Positions 48,701 through 57,042 of a stretch of 64,000 nucleotides of DNA are shown here, piece by piece. A program made the position numbers and the translations under genes. The notes under the pieces were generated by a model that searched no databases, was not told the DNA's origin, and was given only the letters and a program-made list of their open reading frames with translations. Location of the stretch: positions 1-64,000 of the forward strand of contig JAOTYK010000004.1 of assembly GCA_029861955.1 (NCBI GenBank), given 5' to 3'. Positions within the stretch are counted from its first letter, which is position 1. Every line of letters starts with the position of its first letter. This DNA comes from Acidobacteriota bacterium (lineage in GTDB: Bacteria; Acidobacteriota; Polarisedimenticolia; Polarisedimenticolales; Polarisedimenticolaceae).

Positions 48701-48900
48701 GAGCCGTTGGCGCCTTTATCGGATTGACCGCCGTTGTCGTCGTCGCCCCCACGGAGGGACGAACGGAAACCACGGATCCCCTCACCGAGACCTCGGGCGA
48801 GATCGGGAATCTTGCGGGCACCGAATAACAAGATGAGGATGCCGAAGATGATCAGCAGTTCCGGCCCACCGAGGGTTCCGAATAGCGCGAGGCGTGCCAT
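48697..48900 (-). CDS. tatA: Twin-arginine translocase subunit TatA
   Basis: A 67-residue protein with a short membrane helix ([20 protein letters not shown]), the hinge and amphipathic helix [18 protein letters not shown], and an acidic Gly-rich tail. TatA forms the pore for folded proteins. It has no tatB or tatC beside it; an independent tatA is common in several phyla. Its TGA overlaps the GTG of the ChaN-like gene, so the two are cotranscribed. Confidence 0.94.
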   Translation of the reverse strand: MARLALFGTLGGPELLIIFGILILLFGARKIPDLARGLGEGIRGFRSSLRGGDDDNGGQSDKGANGS

Positions 48901-49001
48901 GCTGTCTCCTTCGAGGATGCCGCAGAACCGCGTCCAGGACCCTCAGGGCGAACTTACTACACTGCCCAGGCGGATGCCAGAACGGGACGTATCGCGGTCG
49001 C

Positions 49002-50861
49002 TCAGAGCAAAATCTCCCTGGAATCGCCCCGACGACGTGTCACACCGGTGGCGTCGAGGTGCTCCAGGAGCGGGATCGCATTCTTCCGGCTGATCCCGGC
49101 CAGTTCCTTGAACTCCCCCACGGCGAAGGAGCGCTGCCCCTCAGAAAACGTCTTCAGCTTGGCCTTCAACCCCTCGATCGCCCCCGGGTGGAACAGCTTG
49201 CCGTCGTGGAGACGAACGAGCCGCCCCTGGTCCACCAACAGATCGACGAGAGCGGTCACCCCTGGACGCTCGGCACTCGCGACCTTCGCCAGAGGGTCGC
49301 CGGGCTCGAGACCTTCCGCCCTGAGAGTCTCGGTCAATCCGTCTGCGATGCGCTGCTGCGCCGGACTCAGCCGGATCTCATGCCCGACGCGCCGCACACG
49401 ATCTCCGGTCAGTTCGACGACGCCGGCGTCGGCCAATTCGTCCAGCTTTTTTCGCAGGAGATCCTGCGGGAGTTCCAGCGCGGCCTCGGCGCGGACGGTC
49501 TCCCGATTGAAGCCGACCTTCAGCGGTTCTTGTTCGTGGAGCGTGCCGACGGCATCCGCGAGACATTGCCCGGCGGCGGACCAGGCCTCCTGTTCGATCG
49601 CCCGTGTGCCGACGACCTGCGCCGACTCCAGGGAGTCCAGTTGGCTCGCCAGTTCCTCATCGGTGACTCCCAGAGCGGCGGAAAGCTCCGCGACCTCGAG
49701 TCCGCTCGACCCGGCCTGTCGTAGCCGATCCACCAGGACTGCCGCGAGATCCTCGGGATCGTTGAGCGTGACCTCGTCCGTCAGCGCCCGCGGCGGTGGC
49801 TGGGCATCGACGACCACGCCGCCTCCGATGGTGTCGATCGGCGACGGGCGACGGAGCACGAAACGATCGCCCGGCGCCAGGGCCAACGGCTCGTCGAACG
49901 TCAACTCGGCGGCGTAGGTCCCGCCTGCCTCGACCCGGCGCAATCGGATTCGCGCCGGACCGTCGGTGGTGCCCTGATGAAAACGGACCTGTCCGTTTCG
50001 TGCCAGGGCCTCCGGCATTTCCGGGCCCACCGAGACACGCGCCCACGCACGACGTGTGCGCAACATCTGCCCAGGTCGTGTCAGGGTTGAGCCGCGGGGC
50101 ACCTCGTCGGGGTGGACGCCCTGCAGGTTGACGGCAACCCGTCGACCGGCGTGGGCCATCTCCACCGGTTGGCGATGAACCTGCAGGCCGCGAATCCTTG
50201 CGCGGGTGCCGGAGGGCAGGATCTCCAGCTCGTCGCCGGTCTGTAGCTGTCCGCCGACGAGCGTGCCGGTGACAACGGTCCCGAAGCCACGAAGCGTGAA
50301 CGCGCGATCGACCGGCAGTCGCACGACAGACGACCGACCGGACTCGGTCACGGCGTCGCAACAATCGGCGAGGACCGCGCGTAACGCCTCGATCCCCACG
50401 CCGGTCTTTGCGGAGACCGGCACGATCGGTGCCCCTTCGAGAAACGAACCCGTCAACCACTCCTCAACCTCGAGTGTGGCGACGTCCCGCAGGTCGTCGT
50501 CGACGAGGTCCACCTTGGTGAGGACGACCACTCCACGGCGAACGCCCAGCAGTTCACAGATCTGCAGATGCTCTCGGCTCTGGGGCTGAATCCCCTGATC
50601 GGCCGCGATGACCAGCATCACGGCCTCGATCCCCGTCGCGCCCGCCACCATGTGACGCACGAACCGTTCGTGCCCCGGCACATCGACGAATGACAACGTG
50701 CGCGTGTCATCGAGCGGAAGATCGGCAAAGCCCAACTCGATCGTGATGCCCCTTCGCTTCTCCTCGTCCAGACGATCGGGGTCGGTCCCGGTCAGTGCAT
50801 GGACCAGGGCGCTCTTGCCATGATCGATGTGACCGGCAGTTCCGATGACGAGGTGCCGCAT
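49002..50861 (-). CDS. selB: Selenocysteine-specific translation elongation factor
   Basis: A 619-residue SelB. The GTPase domain has GHIDHGKS (10-17), [29 protein letters not shown] and LTKVDL. EF-Tu-like domains II and III follow ([16 protein letters not shown]). Winged-helix domains at the C-terminus bind the SECIS hairpin ([19 protein letters not shown]). It delivers Sec-tRNA to in-frame UGA codons, so the genome should encode selenoproteins. selA, selC and selD are not visible in the window. It lies eight bases after the hybrid kinase gene. Confidence 0.96.
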   Translation of the reverse strand: MRHLVIGTAGHIDHGKSALVHALTGTDPDRLDEEKRRGITIELGFADLPLDDTRTLSFVDVPGHERFVRHMVAGATGIEAVMLVIAADQGIQPQSREHLQICELLGVRRGVVVLTKVDLVDDDLRDVATLEVEEWLTGSFLEGAPIVPVSAKTGVGIEALRAVLADCCDAVTESGRSSVVRLPVDRAFTLRGFGTVVTGTLVGGQLQTGDELEILPSGTRARIRGLQVHRQPVEMAHAGRRVAVNLQGVHPDEVPRGSTLTRPGQMLRTRRAWARVSVGPEMPEALARNGQVRFHQGTTDGPARIRLRRVEAGGTYAAELTFDEPLALAPGDRFVLRRPSPIDTIGGGVVVDAQPPPRALTDEVTLNDPEDLAAVLVDRLRQAGSSGLEVAELSAALGVTDEELASQLDSLESAQVVGTRAIEQEAWSAAGQCLADAVGTLHEQEPLKVGFNRETVRAEAALELPQDLLRKKLDELADAGVVELTGDRVRRVGHEIRLSPAQQRIADGLTETLRAEGLEPGDPLAKVASAERPGVTALVDLLVDQGRLVRLHDGKLFHPGAIEGLKAKLKTFSEGQRSFAVGEFKELAGISRKNAIPLLEHLDATGVTRRRGDSREILL

Positions 50862-50869
50862 CCTGCCGC

Positions 50870-53188
50870 TCAGTCGCGGACCAACCGTTCCGCGACGGCG
50901 CGACGGAGGTCGTCCAGTTCGAAGGGCTTCTGAATCCAGCCGACCTCCAGGGACTCGCGCAGCCCCCCGGCCTCCGCACTGATCGTGTCACCGGTGGTCA
51001 GAAGCACGGGCAGGTTCGCCGTACCCTCGGCGCGGCGGATCTCCTCGATCAGTTGCGCCCCATCGACACCGGGCATTCGCAGGTCCGTGATCAACAGGTC
51101 GAAACGTATTTCACGCAAGAGTTGCATCGCGGTTGTCGCGTCATGGGCATGACGGATCGTGTGACCGTCCTCCGCCAACGCATCGCGGATCATGGCCGCG
51201 ACATCCTTCTCGTCATCCACCACGAGGATCGTCGCGGCGCGCAACGATGGCGGTGCTACGACAATCGAATCGCCGACCGTCCCGTCCACCCCACCCGTTG
51301 CGGCGCGACCGGCCGGAGGGAAGACCATCCGGAACAGCGCCCCACCCTGGGACCCGTCGGAGACCGCTATCCGGCCGCCGTGAGTCCGCACGATGTCGTA
51401 GCTCAGGGACAGGCCGAGACCGGTCCCCTCGCCCTCGCCCTTCGTGGTGTAGAACGGCTCGAAGATCTTGTGACGAATCGCCTCGGGAATCCCCGGACCG
51501 CTGTCCTCGACCTCGAGCCACAACGTGTCATCCACCGTCGTGCCGGTTCGGATCTCGATCCGCTTCTGGCCGTCCTGCCCCTGCAGCGCATGCTTGGCGT
51601 TGGTCAGAAGATTGACCAGCAGTTGCTGCAGCTCATGACGATCCGCCGTCAGCGCCGCCAATGACGGGTCCAGGGTGTGCTGGACGTCCACGCCGGACAC
51701 GCGCAGCTGATAACCCAGCAGACCCAGGACCGATTCGACGACCTCGTTGAGGGAGGTGGGTGCGTGTTCGTTTCCACGACGACGCGCAAACGAAAGCAAG
51801 TTCTGAACGATCCGTTGGCATCGTTGGGCTTCGCGCTCGAGGGTATCCAGGCGGCGGCGGCCGGTCTCATCGGCACCGGCGCGCGCCAGGAGCTGTGCGT
51901 ACCCCAGCACACTACTGAGCGGGTTGTTCAACTCGTGCGCGACGCCGGAGATCATCTGACCGAGGCTGGTCATCTTCTCCGAATGGGCCAGACGCTGTTG
52001 GCTTCGTCGTCGTTCGCTGACATCGGCAAGAACGATGGCCAGGAACTTCCCGCCGGGCGCAGGCACCGACGAAACGGTGACGGCGATGGCTCGATCCGGT
52101 TGACCGTAGACCTCGTCTTCGACCACGAGCTGCTCGTCCGCCTCCACACGACCGACGGCATTCTCGATACCGAGCGTCGCGATCAGGGGGCCCGCCGGGC
52201 CGCTGGGCTCCAACTCGAATCCCCGCAGCAACTCCTCACCCGCGGGATTCACCAGTACGATTCGCTGCCCGGCATCGAGGAGCACGACCGCCTGTGGCAA
52301 CGACGCCAGGAGGCTCCGTGTTCGATCGGACTCGACCTCCATCACGGTCAGGATGCGATCGAGATGGAGCGCCATCTGGTTGCCGGCGCTGTACGCAAGA
52401 CGCATCTCGCGATCGACGGCGGCGGCGGTCGGCACCAGGATCAAGCAGGCCACGACGCGATCTCCGCGGAGCAACGGCAGGATGACCAGACTCTCCTCGT
52501 CGACACCGGCCAGGGGTCCCGTCGCCTGTTCGACCTGCAGGGTCACCTGGCGGTCCTGTCTCCAGCCGAGGATTCCACGTGCGCGACGCAGCCAGTCCTT
52601 GCGGTGGGTCGGGTCGTCCGGCGCGCCACCGTGGAACTCGATCACCGCGTCACCGCCGACATCGTGGGCGACCACGATCGAGGCGGCCAGCTCGCTTCGT
52701 TCCAGGATCTCCACACCCGCCGCGAACAACTCGGCCGGCGTGCGGGCCTCGGCACATCGCTGCCCGAGTACCTGGATCAGGTTGAGTTCCTGCGTGTGAG
52801 CGGTAAGCCGCAGCAGTTCACGGTCACGCTCGACACGCTGCTGTCGCCACGCCGCCAGGGCCCAGGCCGCCTGATCGAAGGACAACTGCTCGTGGGGGTC
52901 GAACGCGGTGGAGAGGGTCAGCGTCCAGCTCGGCTGGCCGGCGACGATTCGTTCGAAACGACGGGTCGCACGACAGTCGTCGGAGATCCGCCACTCGGCG
53001 ACGGCGGCATGGAGGCGGGAGGACTCGCCGAGACGGAGACCGAGGATCGGTGGGCCCAGCCAACCGGCGATCACCGTCAACGCGTCGGTCGCCGTCTCGC
53101 AGGCAAACAGCCGCGGCCAATCCATCGTCGTCTGCCGACGCGGGTCGGCGTCTACCGACTCGGATTCCCAATCGTGACGGAGATCCAC
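50870..53188 (-). CDS. Hybrid sensor histidine kinase with GAF, PAS and receiver domains
   Basis: A 772-residue soluble sensor. A GAF-like domain (about 145-285), a PAS domain (about 295-405, LLASLPQAVVLLDAGQRIVLVNPAG) and a kinase core follow. The core has H-box GVAHELNNPLSSVLGYAQLL, N-box NLLTNAKHAL, G1 DSGPGIP and G2 GEGTGLGLSL. A C-terminal receiver has VVDDEKDV, LLITDLRMPGVDG with the phospho-acceptor Asp, and a Lys in GWIQKPFELDDL. The GTG start has GGAG upstream. No cognate DNA-binding regulator is adjacent; it precedes selB in one transcript. Confidence 0.9.
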   Translation of the reverse strand: MDLRHDWESESVDADPRRQTTMDWPRLFACETATDALTVIAGWLGPPILGLRLGESSRLHAAVAEWRISDDCRATRRFERIVAGQPSWTLTLSTAFDPHEQLSFDQAAWALAAWRQQRVERDRELLRLTAHTQELNLIQVLGQRCAEARTPAELFAAGVEILERSELAASIVVAHDVGGDAVIEFHGGAPDDPTHRKDWLRRARGILGWRQDRQVTLQVEQATGPLAGVDEESLVILPLLRGDRVVACLILVPTAAAVDREMRLAYSAGNQMALHLDRILTVMEVESDRTRSLLASLPQAVVLLDAGQRIVLVNPAGEELLRGFELEPSGPAGPLIATLGIENAVGRVEADEQLVVEDEVYGQPDRAIAVTVSSVPAPGGKFLAIVLADVSERRRSQQRLAHSEKMTSLGQMISGVAHELNNPLSSVLGYAQLLARAGADETGRRRLDTLEREAQRCQRIVQNLLSFARRRGNEHAPTSLNEVVESVLGLLGYQLRVSGVDVQHTLDPSLAALTADRHELQQLLVNLLTNAKHALQGQDGQKRIEIRTGTTVDDTLWLEVEDSGPGIPEAIRHKIFEPFYTTKGEGEGTGLGLSLSYDIVRTHGGRIAVSDGSQGGALFRMVFPPAGRAATGGVDGTVGDSIVVAPPSLRAATILVVDDEKDVAAMIRDALAEDGHTIRHAHDATTAMQLLREIRFDLLITDLRMPGVDGAQLIEEIRRAEGTANLPVLLTTGDTISAEAGGLRESLEVGWIQKPFELDDLRRAVAERLVRD

Positions 53189-53265
53189 GCAGCCGCTCCC
53201 GAAGATCGAGGATGATCCACAGGGACGAGTCTATGGGAGAGCGACCAGCGCTTGCAAGACGCGGA

Positions 53266-54159
53266 TCAATGAGTGACGTGCGGACTCCGCCCGATGGAGC
53301 GAACGGGAAGCGGTCGTCGACTGGGCGAACGGACGAGGCGCGTGCGGGCGAACAGCTTACGGAGCCGCGTTTTCGCCTGACACTCGATCTGCCGCACACG
53401 CTCCCGGCTGATGCTCATCATCTCGCCGATCTCCTTGAGGGTGAGCTGTGGGCCGCCGGACATACCGAATCGATGGTAGAGAACGATCTTCTCCTGCTGC
53501 GTGAGGTGATGCATCGCCTCTTCGACCAGGTTGTTGGCCTCGCGACGGATCAGACTCTCTTCGGGGCTGTGGGAGGTGTCGTCTACGAGGTAATCGGAAA
53601 TCGGCGTCTCACGGTCCTTGCCGACCTTGTCGTCCAGGCTCATCTCGCGAAGGCTGAACTGCAGGACCTGGTCGATCTTCGCGACGCTGCGCTCCAGACT
53701 CGTGGAGATCTCTTCCCGGGTCGCCTTCCGACCCAGGCTGCGGCGAAGGATGTTCTCGGTGTCGCGGATCTCGCGGACCTTCTTCATCTGGTAGGTCGGG
53801 ACCCGGACCAGACTGGAATGCTCGCTGAGGGATTTCAGGATCGACTTACGGATCCACCAGATGGCGTAGGTGATGAACTTGGTGCCCTTGGCGTCGTCGT
53901 AACGCTGGGCGGCCTCGATCAGACCGAGGTTGCCCTCGTTGAGCAGATCTTCGAACGGGAGGCCGAGGTTGCGATACTCGCTGGCGACCTTGACGACGAA
54001 ACTCAGATTGGACTCGATCAACTCATTCAAGGAGTCCTTGCAGCCCTGCTTCACATTGCGTGCAAGATCCTGTTCTTGTTCCTTGGTGAGAAGTGGGTAA
54101 TCGCGGATCTCGGAGAAGTAACGCGACAGAAGAGTCCGATCCTTCGTCGTAGAATTCAA
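53266..54159 (-). CDS. Sigma-70 family RNA polymerase sigma factor (RpoD/RpoS-like)
   Basis: A 297-residue factor with regions 1.2, 2, 3 and 4 but no long region 1.1 insert, as in group 2 sigma factors or short primary ones. Region 2 includes NLSFVVKVASEYRNLGLPFEDLLNEGNLGLIEAAQRYD and FITYAIWWIRKSI, broken here by text for length: the key residues are the DLLNEGNLGL and TYAIWWIR motifs. Region 4.2 has LTLKEIGEMMSISRERVRQIE. A basic tail of 30 residues ends it. It is preceded by a strong promoter and a leader of over 300 bases. Confidence 0.92.
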   Translation of the reverse strand: MNSTTKDRTLLSRYFSEIRDYPLLTKEQEQDLARNVKQGCKDSLNELIESNLSFVVKVASEYRNLGLPFEDLLNEGNLGLIEAAQRYDDAKGTKFITYAIWWIRKSILKSLSEHSSLVRVPTYQMKKVREIRDTENILRRSLGRKATREEISTSLERSVAKIDQVLQFSLREMSLDDKVGKDRETPISDYLVDDTSHSPEESLIRREANNLVEEAMHHLTQQEKIVLYHRFGMSGGPQLTLKEIGEMMSISRERVRQIECQAKTRLRKLFARTRLVRSPSRRPLPVRSIGRSPHVTH

Positions 54160-54494
54160 TGTGTGTAGCCCCTAGTAGGTCCCGGTGCCGCGCAATGACT
54201 GGGGGGAGTCGTCGTTCGGTAACCGGAACTAGCCCAAAACCGCTTGACCCACCCGCTGGGTCACGGTACGTACCCGTCGCCGTTGTTTAGTTTGTTTCTT
54301 GGCCTCCGCCCCGAGGTAGCGACATCTCGGCGGGGCAGATGGGATCGAGGCAGGCAGACGCACGGGCAACAAGGATCCAAACGGATTCATTGTGTCGTGT
54401 CGTCGAGTCACGCGCCCCCCCTAGAGCATGTCGTTGTTGTGTGCTCGGTACCCGTCGAGACATCACACATCGCACATACCGGGTCGATTGCAAT
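54160..54494 (-). other. Long untranslated leader of the sigma-factor gene, no CDS seen
   Basis: About 330 bases between the promoter below and the sigma start hold no convincing ORF, RNA gene family or repeat that I recognise. It contains at least two stable stems and an AT-rich island (near 54283-54300). It may be a regulatory 5' UTR, for example one responding to temperature, a small RNA or a metabolite. Confidence 0.45.
54245..54263. repeat. Hairpin in the sigma-factor leader
   Basis: TGACCCA (54245-54251) and TGGGTCA (54257-54263) form a perfect 7-bp stem with loop CCCGC, about 90 bases before the sigma gene start. A second, imperfect GC-rich stem lies at roughly 54307-54345. Together they make the leader structured. 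Confidence 0.5.
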
Positions 54495-54523
54495 AGTGTA
54501 TGCACCGCATTGCACAGTGTCAA
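54495..54523 (-). promoter_or_regulatory. Near-consensus sigma-70 promoter
   Basis: On the minus strand TTGACA (54518-54523) is followed after exactly 17 bases by TACACT (54495-54500). The -35 box is perfect and the -10 box is 4 of 6. It points toward the sigma-factor gene whose start is about 330 bases away. Confidence 0.65.
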
Positions 54524-54539
54524 CAGTCATGAATTAACG

Positions 54540-54564
54540 AAAACCCCTGTCAGCTCTGGGTTTT
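54540..54564. terminator. Possible terminator after the rhomboid gene
   Basis: AAAACCC (54540-54546) and GGGTTTT (54558-54564) form a symmetric 7-bp stem with an 11-base loop, ending in T runs on either strand. It lies about 80 bases past the rhomboid stop and just upstream of the sigma promoter. The 3-GC stem is weak for an intrinsic terminator. Confidence 0.4.
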
Positions 54565-54642
54565 AGGCGTTTTATGGGTTTGCTTCCGTCGCGCTTGCGG
54601 ACCGACGCCTGAGGTCGTCGACGTGAACAACGTTCAGCGGGT

Positions 54643-55374
54643 TCAGTGGGTCCAGCGGTCGGTGTCCTGCTTGTCCATGACCTTGAACCGACGTCGCTGA
54701 TACTTCCAACGCAGCTCTCGGTAGAACTCCCCCACCCGCCAGATACGCTTCAGGTAGGCGAAGCCGACAATGGCGCCGCCCAGATGGGCTGCATGGGAGA
54801 CCCGGTCCCCCGGCTGGCTGATGGTCGACATCAAGGTGATGACGAACATGATCAGCACCATCGTTCGGGCCTTCACCGGGAACAGCATCATCATCAGGAC
54901 GGTCCGCTCGCCGAAGATCACCCCGTAGGCCGTCATGACACCAAAAATCGCTCCGGACGCACCGATTGTAGGAATCATCACGGAGCTGGCGGGAATCAGA
55001 TAGGCCAGCACGACGATGAAGAAGGCCCCACCCAGGCCGGAGACGATGTAAAAACGGAGGAAGGCCGGCCCACCCCAGCGCCGCTCCAGATCGCCACCAA
55101 ACATCCATAACATCAACATGTTAAACAGGATGTGGGTGAATCCGCCGTGGAGCAGCATGTAGGTCAGGGGCTGCCAGACAAATCCGTGGACGAACTTATA
55201 GGGAACGATTCCGAAGTTGAGCGCCAGGTAGACCCCGAACTGCTTGAAGAGGAAATCCACCACGTACATGGCCACGGTGGTGACGATGATCGCCTTGACC
55301 ATCGGCGTGACACCGGGAAGCCCGATCTGAATGCCGCCGCCCGGCCGAGAAGGGCCCTGTCGGTAATAGCTCAT
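54643..55374 (-). CDS. Rhomboid family intramembrane serine protease
   Basis: A 243-residue protein with six or seven membrane helices. The catalytic dyad is Ser140 in GASGAIFG and His197 in SHAAHLGG, with HGGFTHILFNMLMLWMFG and the WR-like motif GGDLERRWG before them. A basic cytoplasmic tail of about 35 residues follows. It cleaves membrane helices of unknown substrates. The gene is monocistronic and divergent from the sigma-54 activator. Confidence 0.93.
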   Translation of the reverse strand: MSYYRQGPSRPGGGIQIGLPGVTPMVKAIIVTTVAMYVVDFLFKQFGVYLALNFGIVPYKFVHGFVWQPLTYMLLHGGFTHILFNMLMLWMFGGDLERRWGGPAFLRFYIVSGLGGAFFIVVLAYLIPASSVMIPTIGASGAIFGVMTAYGVIFGERTVLMMMLFPVKARTMVLIMFVITLMSTISQPGDRVSHAAHLGGAIVGFAYLKRIWRVGEFYRELRWKYQRRRFKVMDKQDTDRWTH

Positions 55375-55479
55375 CGATCCATCCGGGTTGCGTCGTAGGA
55401 ACTCAGGGGGAAAACGTCCGTCAATCGATTCATGGGACGGGGGTTAAGGTCGGTGAGAGGTTCTGGCAAGGTGGTTCCG

Positions 55480-57042
55480 ATGGATTTCGAGGATATCCCG
55501 ACGCCACGGACGGCGTCAATCGGTTCCGGGCTTGGCGTCTGGCGCCAGCTAGCCCGGGCCTGTGTGGCCTGTGGTGAGGGGTCGATCGTCGGCGACGAGC
55601 TTCTCGCACAAACCGTTCGCGGCTGTGGGGCCCGGCGAGGCTGGCTGGGGCGCCGTCTGGGGGAGAGGTTCCATCCCCTACTCTCTACGGGCGACGGGGC
55701 TCCCGCTCGTAGCCTGCTGGACCGCTTCCTCCGCCAGGCCGACCCCATCCAGCTGTACCACGGTCCGCGGTCCCCTCCCGGGGGAGTCGTGATCGCGCGT
55801 GTCGACGGCCATGACGACCTGCTCCTGGCGCTGGAGTTTCAGCGACCGTCTCCGCTCTCCACGGCCGACCTGAAGGAGGCGGGCCGGGCCTTCGCGGCGC
55901 TCCTGGGCTGGAGCGTCGCGTCCACGCCGGGGGAGCCCCTACCCGGGGCGACCAGGGTTCCCCCGTCGATCGAACCGTGGCTCAGGAAGCTCGCCGCCTG
56001 CGACCTGCCGGTCCTCGTCGAGGGCGAGACCGGCGTCGGCAAGGAGGCGGTCAGCCGTGCGATCCACGACTGGAGCGGTCGGCGTCGGGGTCCGTTTGTC
56101 GCGGTCAACTGCGCAGCGATCGCCGAGAGCCTGCTGGACGGTGAGATCTTCGGCGTCTGTCGCGGTGCGTACACAGGCGCCGACCGCAACCGTGACGGTC
56201 TGCTGGTCGCCGCCGACGGCGGAACGTTGTTCCTCGACGAGATCGGCGAGATGTCCCGCGGCCTGCAGGCAAAACTCCTGCGGGTGCTCCAGGAGTCGAC
56301 CTTCCGTCCGGTGGGTAGCTCGGTCGAGAGACGGGTGGACGTGAGGGTTGTCGCCGCCACCCACCGGGATCTCACCGACGATCGCTTCCGCGCCGACCTG
56401 TTCTTTCGGTTGTCGACGCTGAGCGCCAGCGTGCCACCGCTACGCAAGCGGCTCGACGAGTTGCCGACGATCATCGCCACGCTGGAGTCTCGGATCCGTC
56501 GAGAGACCGGCGCAGGTCCCCTGCGGTTCGCCGACGATGGTTGGGGAAGTCTCGTCTGCCATTCGTGGCCCGGCAACATCCGCGAACTGCACGGCGTCCT
56601 GGTGCGAGCCACCCTTCGCGCCGACGGTCTCCCGCTGACCGAAGCGCTGCTCTTCCCCGATCGCCCACGGCGGGATTCGAAGAAGACCCGGGCCGAACGA
56701 CGGTTGATCGAGTCTTCCATTCAGAAGTGCCGCGGGAACCTCGCGGCCACCGCACGAGAGATCGGCTGGTCGCGGCAGAAACTATATCGACGGATGAGGA
56801 TCGTCGGGATCGGTCGCCATCCCCGCCCCCCCGAATCGCTGCAGGGCCTCCTCCATTCTCCTGAGGCGGAGACTGTGCGGTTCCATCCGCCGCCACAACT
56901 CCAGACGACCCCGACAGGCGTCGACGTCACCGGCGGCCAGGGCGGCGACCGCCGCACGCTCGAGATAAAGGGTGCCCCCGAGTTGCACGTCGAAGGCGGC
57001 GTCGAAGAACGCCAGCGCGACCCGCGGACGATCCCGTCGTAG
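55480..57042 (+). CDS. Sigma-54-dependent transcriptional activator with unusual C-terminal tail
   Basis: A protein of 520 residues from the ATG at 55480 (GGTGG upstream). The N-terminal 150 residues are GAF-like or unrecognised. The AAA+ domain has Walker A GETGVGKE (182-189), the sigma-54 contact loop GAYTGA (229-234, Tyr instead of the usual Phe), Walker B GTLFLDEIGE (248-257) and WPGNIRELHG. A Fis-type HTH is at about 420-440 (LAATAREIGWSRQKLYRRM). About 75 Pro/Gly-rich residues follow the HTH; they are encoded entirely antisense to the end of the next gene and are probably not a conserved domain. Confidence 0.88.
   Translation: MDFEDIPTPRTASIGSGLGVWRQLARACVACGEGSIVGDELLAQTVRGCGARRGWLGRRLGERFHPLLSTGDGAPARSLLDRFLRQADPIQLYHGPRSPPGGVVIARVDGHDDLLLALEFQRPSPLSTADLKEAGRAFAALLGWSVASTPGEPLPGATRVPPSIEPWLRKLAACDLPVLVEGETGVGKEAVSRAIHDWSGRRRGPFVAVNCAAIAESLLDGEIFGVCRGAYTGADRNRDGLLVAADGGTLFLDEIGEMSRGLQAKLLRVLQESTFRPVGSSVERRVDVRVVAATHRDLTDDRFRADLFFRLSTLSASVPPLRKRLDELPTIIATLESRIRRETGAGPLRFADDGWGSLVCHSWPGNIRELHGVLVRATLRADGLPLTEALLFPDRPRRDSKKTRAERRLIESSIQKCRGNLAATAREIGWSRQKLYRRMRIVGIGRHPRPPESLQGLLHSPEAETVRFHPPPQLQTTPTGVDVTGGQGGDRRTLEIKGAPELHVEGGVEERQRDPRTIPS

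Noticed and set aside
51677-53215. A 512-codon plus-strand frame opposite the hybrid histidine kinase
   Set aside because: Antisense to conserved H, N and G boxes; no recognisable motif of its own.
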